DNA from: Aspidapion aeneum
Lineage: Eukaryota; Arthropoda; Insecta; Coleoptera; Brentidae
Assembly (NCBI GenBank): GCA_963576565.1
Contig: OY755047.1
Location: forward strand, 2,717,501-2,781,500
Direction of reading: 5' to 3'
Length of the DNA: 64,000 bases
Part shown: positions 1-10,800 of the stretch, piece by piece
How the letters are laid out: the number at the start of each line of letters is the position of its first letter
Numbering within the stretch: position 1 is the stretch's first letter
Translations under genes and position numbers: made by a program
Notes under the pieces: generated by a model
Databases searched by the model: none
What the model was told of the DNA's origin: nothing
What the model saw: the letters and a program-made list of their open reading frames with translations, nothing else

Positions 1-711
1 ACTATTTTTTAAATATCTTCAAAACTAAGTCCAATTTTGACTAGCGGATTTCAGTAGTATCTTAAATGGATATCGCAACATTTTGCTCAATAATTTGTGT
101 TCGTAAACTTCGTAGGAGCTTTGGTTTCCGAGATATTTACAAAAAAATGTTTTTAAGGCTGATTATTTATTTCTTTAAGTGTGCTAATAGGCTAGCTAGG
201 AAGGTATAAGATTCGTCATGGCTCCATTTATTTCAGATATGAAATAAACGTTTTTTTCTAGCAGCTTTTAAAATAAACGGTTATTTTTTCTCGCGCTTTT
301 TTTACATGTTAAAAACGTGATTGTGCTATGTGGGATCTTCTAGAGTAATATTTTTTTAATTTCTCTAATAAAATTCAGGAACTTATATTTCCTAATTTGT
401 TATGAGTAAATTTTCCAAGATTACTACCAGCCTACCCCAACCCATATTTTTTTTAAGATTCCTTAAAGCAATTATTCTTTGACTGGTAGGAGACTGCACT
501 AAGAAACTTTATCTACATAATCCCATAAAAGTTTTCGTACAAGAATTCGTATACTTTTCTATTTCTTCTAAAAAAAACAAAGGATAAGCAGCACATAGAT
601 AGTATGTACGTACAAAAAAGTATCCTTTAACCAAATTAAATTCCTTATATCCATGATGAAATAGAAAAAATTGAAAATTCTTAGTGCTTGTAAAATAACT
701 TTTTTTTTTCT
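1..711. other. 3' flank of the minus-strand gene
   Basis: No coding sequence was recognised here. On the minus strand this is the 3' untranslated or downstream region of the gene ending at 712. Possible AATAAA polyadenylation signals (read on the minus strand) lie at 227-232 and 166-171. These motifs are common by chance in such AT-rich DNA, so the transcript end is not fixed. Confidence 0.4.
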
Positions 712-1253
712 TCAACTTAGCGCCAATAGAGGTTCACTTAGCATATCTCTTTCTTTTTTTAACAACTTAGCTTTATGCTTCTTTTCTGGCATGACTAATG
801 CTAATTTTCTTTTTGATTTAGAAAGTTTCTTTTCTGGAATCTCTTCGGTGTTCAAATTTTGTTTGTTAGTTTCTAAATCTAACATTTTAAGTTGTTCTAT
901 AATGTTTTTAGGTTTAACTTTAGCAGAGTCTTGAGTTTCTAACATATTTTCAGCGTTTTGAATAACATTGGTACCGTTTTTGTTTGAATAAACAACTACA
1001 TAATGACTGTATTGTCTTTCTGGTGTTACTCCTGCATTAATTTCTGCAAAGTCTCTAAAGTTTTCAAATTGCTTATGTGTATAAGGTTTTGGGTTAGGTT
1101 TTTTTCCGCGGTTTCCATAGTACGAAGGTCTTCCATGGCCGTTGTTTGGTCCAAAGTAAGAGAAGTCGTCAAAGTGATCAGAGGATTCTGCGTCGTACGA
1201 GTCCTTTTCTTGATAGAATGTTCCTCCTTGAATGACGCCGAAATTTCCATCAC
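712..1253 (-). CDS. Host gene, terminal coding exon (uncharacterised protein)
   Basis: This is the last coding exon of a spliced minus-strand gene. It follows an AG acceptor at 1255-1254, enters with two bases that complete a Gly codon begun in the previous exon, and runs 179 codons open to a TGA at 712-714. The encoded part starts DGNFGVIQGG, continues through a Tyr/Gly/Asn/Asp-rich stretch and a region ending HYVVVYSNKNG, then a Lys/Glu-rich tail containing KKLSKSKRKLAL and KKHKAKLLKKERD. I see no enzyme motif or membrane segment. The composition suggests a secreted, matrix/cuticle-associated or disordered protein, but the family is not recognised. Matching splice phases in all three exons and an uninterrupted frame argue strongly for a real gene rather than a chance frame. 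Confidence 0.8.
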
Positions 1254-1578
1254 CTACAAAATAATAAATTTAGAAAAAAAAACTTTTTGAAAACAAGCTG
1301 TTATAAAATGGACTAAAAAGCTTAAAATAATTTTTTGAGTGTTCTGATATCATAATAATAAAAGCGATGGGTGTAAAAATAAGTGAGTTATTATAAATGT
1401 TGCTTCAAGACCTGCAGAATATCAGGCACTAGTTTTCCAAGTAAAAATTCATGTCCTAAATGCTCCTGTTGAGAAAAAGATAAAAGAAGAAGAGGAATTG
1501 TCCATATATGTCTGCTTTTATAACCAAGTATCATTAAAAGAACTGTGTATGGTAGCTTCTAGATTAATGATTGTTTAG

Positions 1579-1821
1579 AGAGAGAATTCCTTTGCAGTAC
1601 TCCAACGACTGACCGAGATAAAGGACGTAAAAATTCTGGGGTTTCCTGGACATATGGGATTCTCTGGCAACGAAAAGGCGGATAAACTAGGCAAGATGGG
1701 AAGCAGAATAGTCGGCCCTGAATCCGATCTAGGGTTGACAAGAGGGCAAATAAGATCTATCCTCAAAGATTGGATATTCAAAGAGCTACATAAAGCGTGT
1801 GTCAATTCAAACCGCTGTTAA
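1579..1821 (+). pseudogene. LINE RNase H fragment inside the gene's intron
   Basis: The intron from 1254 to 2207 carries a non-LTR retrotransposon relic on the plus strand, antisense to the gene. An 80-codon open stretch encodes the C-terminal part of an RNase H domain. The visible signature is GFPGHMGFSGNEKADKLGK, matching the usual PGH-x-G-x-x-GNE-x-AD block. Downstream to about 2125 the sequence looks like degraded LINE C-terminal sequence (for example LLLGLPTGQC in another frame). A stop at 1576-1578 and later frame breaks show that it is dead. Confidence 0.7.
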
Positions 1822-2207
1822 CATGAAAATGAGACTTTCAGAAGCTTTGACGTAATCAGAAAAATTGGCTGCTGGACAAGATAAAAAGAGTGAGTCTTCT
1901 GCTTGGATTGCCCACAGGACAATGTGTACTATATTTAACTACTACAAAAATAAAAGGGACAGGAAGTGCTAAAAGGAGAGGAAGAGGAAACAGTTTTTTG
2001 TTTCCTGGTATAATCTAAAGGACATAAAAGAGTATAAGAGCTCGAGTAGTTAAAATTGGACGACCCACAGTCTCCGAAGTTAGAAGGGCTTGACCAGAGA
2101 TGATATTAAACATAAGGATAAGAGAATGTCCTGGGGGTAGGTGAGTTTCATTATAAAAACAAAAACAAGGAGAGAAATACAATGAGTGAAGCCACAACAA
2201 TACATAC

Positions 2208-2396
2208 CTAAAATATCTACATTAGCATCACTTTGCACTTGCTTCTGTATGGCACTACCTCCTCTGAATTGGTCCTTGTAATTCCTTATCTCCAAGAATT
2301 TTTGAGGAGCAAAAGCAATCTCTTGTTGGTAAGGAGGATCAGCTCTCTGGCTGTAGGCTCCTTCAGGTTGGTTGTTGAGGAATGGCCTTGAATGGC
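2208..2396 (-). CDS. Host gene, penultimate coding exon
   Basis: A 189-bp exon lies between an AG acceptor (2398-2397) and a GTATGT donor (2207-2202). It enters with two bases (completing Gly) and leaves with one base, which pairs exactly with the two bases opening the next exon (Gly again). The peptide reads HSRPFLNNQPEGAYSQRADP, then a Gln/Lys/Asp-rich stretch ending SDANVDIL. There is no recognisable domain. It is polar and Gln/Asn-rich, like the rest of the protein. The matched phases on both sides are the main evidence. The upstream intron (2397-2598) is short, about 0.2 kb; the downstream intron is 954 bp and holds a LINE relic. Confidence 0.82.
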
Positions 2397-2598
2397 CTAA
2401 AAACAATTGAAAAGGTGAATTATTTCTTATTTTTTAGGTACCAAATTTATCAGAATAGAAGAGAAGAGAACTCTAATGTCCAATAATTAATAAAGTCTAT
2501 TTAGGTCTATTTTTTCAAGCCGAGAAAAAACCAGAAAATTACAAAAACCTTTTAAAACTGGAGTGTTGCTGAGTTTAACTATATAAATGAGGACTTAC

Positions 2599-3078
2599 CC
2601 AAAGGAGGTTGCTGCCAAGTTCCAAATGCGGGATACCAAGACCTCGTGTCTCTTCCTTGAAGATCAGCAATATCCAGAGAAGAAGTTTTAGGTTCCTGAG
2701 GTCTCAAAACGGAAATCATCGGTTGTGCTTCATCATTTTCCGTGTCTTCCAATGCTTCTGGGTTAAATTTAACTTCCTCTGATATAGTTGCATCTGTTTT
2801 AGTAGATTTATCTTCCACAGGTGGTTTATCAGGGTTAGAGGCTATTGACTCAGTGCTCTGCTCAAAATCTTCTTCTAGTTTACTGTCTACAATCATTTGG
2901 GGTTTTAGGACACTAACTAGAGGTCCAAGGTCTGAATTTATTGCCTCTTTTTGGTCAAAATCTGATGTTTTAGACTCCACTTGAGGTTGATGAGGAGTTA
3001 TTTGTGGTTCAACGTTTGAAGAAGCGGCAACATGGTCATCAAGAGGTTCCATGAACATGTCAGAATCGTCGTAGTCGT
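2599..3078 (-). CDS. Host gene, internal acidic coding exon
   Basis: A 480-bp exon lies between a strong acceptor (polypyrimidine tract and CAG ending at 3079) and a consensus GTAAGT donor at 2598-2593. It starts with two bases of a split codon and DYDDSD, then runs 159 codons to WQQPPLG. The product is strongly acidic and Ser/Thr/Pro/Gln-rich, so probably disordered. A short motif occurs twice, LVSVLKPQ and MISVLRPQ, about 70 residues apart. A Met codon lies seven residues in, but the acceptor and the upstream split codon imply that this is not the first exon. The preceding exon, expected to carry the start codon and perhaps a signal peptide, was not found between here and the satellite array. 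The gene is therefore incomplete in what can be read. Confidence 0.82.
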
Positions 3079-3365
3079 CTGAAAATAAAAAAAACAGATA
3101 CAGGTTAGAAAAAACAGCATTCTTGAGACACTAAATACAAAAGATATTGTTATAGTTCATTCCATAATTTTTGAGATAACTTTTTGATAGTAATCAGCTG
3201 TTACCATAACAAATAGTAAAATAATGATATGGACTTTATATTTATAAAAATTTTCCTTGTTTTGTGTCGATAAACCAAAACAATTTTAAAAAAAACCCTG
3301 TTTTTTTATGCGCATTTTCTCTAAAATCGGTTTAAAAAAAATTATTTGATTTTTTTTTCAAACTA
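3079..3365. other. Upstream intron or 5' flank of the host gene
   Basis: AT-rich sequence without recognisable genes. It holds the polypyrimidine tract of the acceptor at 3079 and, from about 3240, runs of A and T like those that also border the satellite array. Confidence 0.4.
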
Positions 3366-4014
3366 CAGTGACACCTCCTATAAGCGGACACTCACGGTTT
3401 CGTAGAATTTGTCCGCTCATTGGAGGTGTTCGTTGATGAGAGAGAATTGCGAAATTTTAATATATATATATATTTATTAACAATTTCCGCTGCCTGAGTT
3501 GTTCCGATATTAAATTTTTCAGTGATCTTTCGTGCTGATAGATGTTCCTTCTCCGAAACGTTAACAACTTCTATTTTTTCACGTAAATTAAGAAGTTTTT
3601 TACTAGGTGCCATTTCAAAGAGATTTATTACTACCCAACTGAACAATAAAAATAAAACACAGCAGTCCCGCCGAATAAAATATGTTGTAAATACGACAAA
3701 AGTATTTAGCCACCGCATTAAAACGGAAAGAGGTAATTCCCCGGCTGCAGAGTACCTTGTTGCCAACATACTACATAATATTTATGCCCATGTCGTGCAG
3801 CGCACCGTCCCGTTGTCAGAGGTTCGCGTCCGGTTAAGGGAGGTTTCAGAATTTTTTAACAAAAAAAAATTGTCCGCGTCCGGTTATTAGAGTGTCCGGT
3901 TATAGGAGTGAATTTTACATGTAAAGAAATAGGAAAAAGCTTGGTTTCAACAAATTTGTCCGCCTAAAGGGAGTGTTCCCTTAATAGAGGTGCCCGCAAG
4001 GAGAGGTTTCACTG
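3366..4014 (-). mobile_element. pogo/Tigger-type DNA transposon, deleted copy
   Basis: A 649-bp element bounded by related inverted ends, CAGTGACACCTCC on the left and the complement of CAGTGAAACCTCTCC on the right. It is flanked by TA on both sides (3364-3365 and 4015-4016), the target duplication of the Tc1/mariner-pogo superfamily. Subterminal blocks repeat the theme 'GCGGACACTC'. On the minus strand it encodes only the start of a transposase-like protein, so it cannot move by itself. A related copy lies at 60458 in the opposite orientation. Confidence 0.85.
3392..3613 (-). pseudogene. Truncated pogo/Tigger transposase (CENP-B-like N-terminal HTH)
   Basis: The frame starting MAPSKKLLNLREKIEVVNVS continues through SARKITEKFNIGTTQAAEIV. 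This has the pattern of the psq/CENP-B-type N-terminal helix-turn-helix of pogo-family transposases (basic start, EKxEV, ITEKFNIGTTQA recognition-helix region). About 50 residues are transposase-like. The frame then runs into the terminal repeat, so the second HTH and the DDE catalytic domain are absent. The start is chosen because the copy at 60845 begins with the equivalent MAASKK. Confidence 0.75.
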
Positions 4015-4131
4015 TATATATTTTACAAAAATTAAATTTTCAAAAACTTTATAAAAAAAATTTTCGCATGCAGTTTTTTTTTAAAAAATCGTTTTTTCGA
4101 AAAACAAAATTTTGGATAATTTTTTTTAATA

Positions 4132-4296
4132 CAGTCGAACCTCTATAACTCGAACCTCTCTAAAACTCGAACGTTTTAAGTGGTCCCTGCACTTTTTATA
4201 TGTATTTCAACCTCTTTAACTAGAATTTCTATAACTCGAACTCTCCATAACTCGAACTTGTTGTCCCTTTGAGTTCGAGTTATAGAGGTTCGACTG
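4132..4296. mobile_element. 165-bp MITE with 24-bp perfect TIRs, TA target site
   Basis: The inverted ends begin CAGTCGAACCTCTATAACTC and match perfectly over 24 bp. TA flanks both sides (4130-4131 and 4297-4298). The interior repeats parts of the end motif (CTATAACTCGAAC) several times. The CAGT start and TA duplication suggest a non-autonomous pogo/Tigger-group element. It sits about 160 bp from the start of the satellite array. Confidence 0.85.
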
Positions 4297-4459
4297 TACA
4301 TTTTTTTTGAAAAACGTTTTCTTAAAAACAACTGTTTGCCTTCAGTTGACAAAGGTTAGGATAACAGCAATTTTGAACTCTCAAAAGGAGAGCGGGAAAG
4401 CTAGATTAAAAAAAGTATTTAAAAAAATTGTTTTTTGAAAATATATTCGAAAAAATCCT

Positions 4460-5950
4460 TAGCAACTTTTTTTTTTCGAAAAAATTAGGATCACCATAGC
4501 TTACACTACTATTGTGTAGTATCATCTGAAACGCAAAGATATATAAAAATTTTTGAAATCGGAGTAACTTTTTTTTTATTGAAAAAATTAGGATCACCAT
4601 AGCTTACACTACTATTGTGTAGTAACATCTGAAACGCAAAGATATATAAAAATTTTTGAAATCGGAGTAACTTTTTTTCTATTGAAAAAATTAGGATCAC
4701 CATAGCTTACACTACTATTGTGTAGTATCATCTGAAACGCAAAGATATATAAAAATTTTTGAAATCGGAGTAACTTTTTTTTTATTGAAAAAATTAGGAT
4801 CACCATAGCTTACACTACTATTGTGTAGTATCATCTGAAACGCAAAGATATATAAAAATTTTTGAAATCGGAGCAACTTTTTTTTATCGAAAAAATTGGG
4901 ATCACCATAGCTTACACTACTATTGTGTAGTAACATCTGAAACGCAAAGATATATAAAAATTTTTGAAATCGGAGCAACTTTTTTTTTAATCGAAAAAAT
5001 TAGGATTACCATAGCTTACACTACTATTGTGTAGTATCATCTGAAACGCAAAGATATATAAAAAATTTTAAAATCGGAGCAACTTTTTTTTATCGAAAAA
5101 ATTAGGATCACCATAGCTTACACTACTATTGTGTAGTAACATCTGAAACGCAAAGATATATAAAAAATTTTGAAATCGGAGTAACTTTTTTTTTATTGAA
5201 AAAATTAGGATCACCATAGCATACACTACTATTGTGTAGTATCATCTGAAACGCAAAGATATATAAAATTTTTTGAAATCGGAGCAACTTTTTTTTTATT
5301 GAAAAAATTAGGATCACCATAGCTTACACTACTATTGTGTAGTATAATCTGAAACGCAAAGATATATAAAAATTTTTGAAATCGGAGTAACTTTTTTTTT
5401 ATTGAAAAAATTAGGATCACCATAGCTTACACTACTATTGTGTAGTATCATCTGAAACGCAAAGATATATAAAAAATTTTGAAATCGGAGTAATTTTTTT
5501 TTTATCGAAAAAATTAGGATCACCATAGCTTACACTACTATTGTGTAGTATCATCTGAAACGCAAAGATATATAAAAAAATTTGAAATCGGAGCAACTTT
5601 TTTTTTATCGAAAAAATTAGGATCACCATAGCTTACACTACTATTGTGTAGTATCATCTGAAACGCAAAGATATATAAAAAATTTTGAAATCGGAGCAAC
5701 TTTTATTTATCAAAAAAATTAGGATCACCATAGCTTACACTACTATTGTCTAGTATCATCTGAAACGCAAAGATATATAAAAAATTTTGAAATCGGAGCA
5801 ACTTTTTTTTTATCGAAAAAATTAGGATCACCATAGCTTACACTACTATTGTGTAGTATCATCTGAAACGCAAAGATATATAAAAATTTTTGAAATCGGA
5901 GTAACTTTTTTTTTATTGAAAAAGTTAGGATCACCATAGTTTACACTACT
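4460..5950 (+). repeat. Diverged proximal edge of the satellite array
   Basis: Many of the first roughly 14 monomers carry ATTGAAAAAATT instead of ATCGAAAAAATT and GGAGTAAC instead of GGAGCAAC. They lack the 7-bp-deleted and GATCGCC variants that dominate the core. They do not belong to the long higher-order blocks. This is the usual picture of an older, less homogenised array edge. Confidence 0.75.
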
Positions 5951-7869
5951 ATTGTGTAGTATCATCTGAAACGCAAAAATATATAAAAAATTTTGAAATC
6001 GGAGCAACTTTTTTCTTATCGAAAAAATTAGGATCACCATAGCTTACATTACTATTGTGTAGTATCATCTGAAACGCAAAGATATATAATAATTTTTGAA
6101 ATCGGAGCAACTTTTTTTATCGAAAAAATTAGGATCACCATAGCTTACACGACTATTGTGTAGTATCATCTGAAACGCAAAGATATATAAAAATTTTTGA
6201 AATCGGAGCAACTTTTTTTTATCGAAAAAATTAGGATCACCATAGCTTACACTACTATTGTCTAGTATCATCTGAAACGCAAAGATATATAAAAAATTTG
6301 AAATCGGAGCAACTTTTTTTTTATCGAAAAAATTAGGATCACCATAGCTTACACTACTATTGTGTAGTATCATCTGAAACGCAAAGATATATAAAAATTT
6401 TTGAAATCGAAGCAACTTTTTTTTATCGAAAAAATTAGGATCACCATAGCTTACACTACTATTGTGTAGTATCATCTGAAACGCAAAGATATATAAAAAA
6501 TTTTGAAATCGGAGCAACTTTTTTTTTATCGAAAAAATTAGGATCACCATAGCTTACACTACTATTGTGTAGTATCATCTGAAACGCAAAGATAAATAAA
6601 AATTTTTGAAATAGGAGCAACTTTTTTTTTAATCGAAAAAATTAGGATTACCATAGCTTACAGATATATAAAAATTTTTGAAATCGGAGCAACTTTTTTT
6701 TTATCGAAAAAATTTGGATCACCATAGCTTACACTACTATTGTATAGTATCATCTGAAACGCAAAGATATATAAAAAATTTTGAAATCGGAGCACCTTTT
6801 TTTTATCGAAAAAATTAGGATCACCATAGCTTACACGACTATTGTGTAGTATCATCTGAAACGCAAAGATATATAAAAATTTTTGAAATCGGAGCAACTT
6901 TTTTTTTATCGAAAAAATTAGGATCACCATATCTTACACGACTATTGTGTAGTATCATCTGAAACGCAAAGATATATAATAATTTTTGAAATCGGAGCAA
7001 CTTTTTTTATCGAAAAAATTAGGATCACCATAGCTTACACGACTATTGTGTAGTATCATCTGAAACGCAAAGATATATAAAAAATTTTGAAATCGGAGCA
7101 ACTTTTTTTTATCGAAAAAATTAGGATCACCATAGCTTACACTACTATTGTGTAGTATCATCTGAAACGCAAAGATATATAAAAAAATTTGAAATCGGAG
7201 CAACTTTTTTTTTATCGAAAAAATTAGGATCACCATAGCTTACACTACTATTGTGTAGTATCATCTGAAACGCAAAGATATATAAAAAAATTTGAAATCG
7301 GAGCAACTTTTGTTTTATCGAAAAAATTAGGATCACCATAGCTTACACTACTATTGTCATCTGAAACGCAAAGATATATAAAAATTTTTGAAATCGGAGC
7401 AACTTTTTTTTTATCGAAAAAATTAGGATCACCATAGCTTACACGACTATTGTGTAGTATCATCTGAAACGCAAAGATATATAAAAATTTTTGAAATCGG
7501 AGCAACTTTTTTTTTATCGAAAAAATTAGGATCACCATATCTTACACTACTATTGTGTAGTATCATCTGAAACGCAAAGATATATAAACATTTTTGAAAT
7601 CGGAGCAACATTTTTTTTATCGAAAAAATTAGGATCACCATAGCTTACACTACTATTGTGTAGTATCATCTGAAACGCAAACATATTTAAAAAATTTTGA
7701 TATCGGAGCAACTTTTTTTTTATCGAAAAAATTAGAATCACCATAGCTTACACTACTATTGTGTAGTATCATCTGAAACACAAAGATATATAAAAAATTT
7801 TGAAATCGGAACAACTTTTTTTTTTATCGAAAAAATTAGGATCACCATAGCTTACACTACTATTGTGTA

Positions 7870-10800
7870 GTATCATCTGAAACGCAAAGATATATAAAAA
7901 ATTTTGAAATCGGAGCAACTTTTTTTTTATCGAAAAAATTAGGATCGCCATAGCTTACACTACTATCATGTAGTATCATCTGAAACGCAATGATATATAA
8001 AAATTTTTTAAATCGGAGCAACTTTTTTTTTTATCGAAAAAATTAGGATCGCCATAGCTTACACTACTATTGTGTAGTATCATCTGAAACGCAAAGATAT
8101 ATAAAAATTTTTGAAATCGGAACAACTTTTTTTTTATCGAAAAAATTAGGATCACCATAGCTTACACTACTATTGTGTAGTATCATCTGAAACGCAAAGA
8201 TATATAAAAAATTTTGAAATCGGAGCAACTTTTTTTTTTATCGAAAAAATTAGGATCGCCATAGCTTACACTACTATCGTGTAGTATCATCTGAAACGCA
8301 AAGATATATAAAAAATTTTGAAATCGGAGCAACTTTTTTTTTATCGAAAAAATTAGGATCACCATAGCTTACACTACTATTGTGTAGTATCATCTGAAAC
8401 GCAAAGATATATAAACAAATTTGAAATCGGAGCAACTTTTTTTTTATCGAAAAAATTAGGATCACCATAGCTTACACTACTATTGTGTAGTATCATCTGA
8501 AACGCAAAGATATATATAAAAATTTTTGAAATCGGAGCAACTTTTTTTTTATCGAAAAAATTAGGATCACTATAGCTTACACTACTATTGTGTAGTATCA
8601 TCTGAAACGCAAAGATATATAAAAAATTTTGAAATCGGAGCAACTTTTTTTTTATCGAAAAAATTAGGATCACCATAGCTTACACTACTATTGTGTAGTA
8701 TCATCTGAAACGCAAAGATATATAAACAAATTTGAAATCGGAGCAACTTTTTTTTTATCGAAAAAATTAGGATCACCATAGCTTACACTACTATTGTGTA
8801 GTATCATCTGAAACGCAAAGATATATAAAAATTTTTGAAATCGGAGCAACTTTTTTTTTATCGAAAAAATTAGGATCACCATAGCTTACACTACTATTGT
8901 ATAGTATCATCTGAAACGCAAAGATATATAAAAAATTTTGAAATCGGAGCACCTTTTTTTTATCGAAAAAATTAGGATCACCATAGCTTACACTACTATT
9001 GTGTAGTATCATCTGAAACGCAAAGATATATAAAAATTTTTGAAATCGGAGCAACTTTTTTTTTATCGAAAAAATTAGGATCACCATAGCTTACACTACT
9101 ATTGTATAGTATCATCTGAAACGCAAAGATATATAAAAAATTTTGAAATCGGAGCACCTTTTTTTTATCGAAAAAATTAGGATCACCATAGCTTACACGA
9201 CTATTGTGTAGTATCATCTGAAACGCAAAGATATATAAAAATTTTTGAAATCGGAGCAACTTTTTTTTATCGAAAAAATTAGGATCACCATATCTTACAC
9301 GACTATTGTGTAGTATCATCTGAAACGCAAAGATATATAAAAATTTTTGATATCGGAGCAACTTTTTTTTTATCGAAAAAATTAGGATCACCATAGCTTA
9401 CACTACTATTGTCATCTGAAACGCAAAGATATATAAAAATTTTTGAAATCGGAGCAACTTTTTTTTTATCGAAAAAATTAGGATCACCATAGCTTACACG
9501 ACTATTGTGTAGTATCATCTGAAACGCAAAGATATATAAAAATTTTTGAAATCGGAGCAACTTTTTTTTTATCGAAAAAATTAGGATCACCATATCTTAC
9601 ACTACTATTGTGTAGTATCATCTGAAACGCAAAGATATATAAACATTTTTGAAATCGGAGCAACATTTTTTTTATCGAAAAAATTAGGATCACCATAGCT
9701 TACACTACTATTGTGTAGTATCATCTGAAACGCAAACATATTTAAAAAATTTTGATATCGGAGCAACTTTTTTATCGAAAAAATTAGGATCACCATAGCT
9801 TACACTACTATTGTGTAGTATCATCTGAAACGCAAAGATATATAAAAAATTTTGAAATCGGAGCAACTTTTTTTTTATCGAAAAAATTAGGATCGCCATA
9901 GCTTACACTACTATCATGTAGTATCATCTGAAACGCAATGATATATAAAATTTTTTTAAATCGGAGCAACTTTTTTTTTTATCGAAAAAATTAGGATCGC
10001 CATAGCTTACACTACTATTGTGTAGTATCATCTGAAACGCAAAGATATATAAAAATTTTTAAAATCGGAACAACTTTTTTTTTATCGAAAAAATTAGGAT
10101 CACCATAGCTTACACTACTATTGTGTAGTATCATCTGAAACGCAAAGATATATAAAAAATTTTGAAATCGGAGCAACTTTTTTTTTTATCGAAAAAATTA
10201 GGATCGCCATAGCTTACACTACTATCGTGTAGTATCATCTGAAACGCAAAGATATATAAAAATTTTTTAAATCGGAGCAACTTTTTTTTTTATCGAAAAA
10301 ATTAGGATCACCATAGCTTACACTACTATTGTCATCTGAAACGCAAAGATATATAAAATTTTTTGAAATCGGAGCAACTTTTTTTTTATCGAAAAAATTA
10401 GGATCACCATAGCTTACACGACTATTGTGTAGTATCATCTGAAACGCAAAGATATATAGAAATTTTTGAAATCGGAACAACTTTTTTTTTATCGAAAAAA
10501 TTAGGATCACCATAGCTTACACTACTATTGTGTAGTATCATCTGAAACGCAAAGATATATAAAAAATTTTGAAATCGGAGCAACTTTTTTTTTTATCGAA
10601 AAAATTAGGATCGCCATAGCTTACACTACTATCGTGTAGTATCATCTGAAACGCAAAGATATATAAAAAATTTTTAAATCGGAGCAACTTTTTTTTTTAT
10701 CGAAAAAATTAGGATCGCCATAGCTTACACTACTATTGTGTAGTATCATCTGAAACGCAAAGATATATAAAAATTTTGGAAATCGGAGCAACTTTTTTTT

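Noticed and set aside
3079..3150. Upstream extension of the acidic exon (hydrophobic LYLFFLFS just before DDYDD) as a signal peptide and first exon
   Set aside because: The frame has no Met before a stop, and the hydrophobic run is simply the polypyrimidine tract of a canonical splice acceptor.
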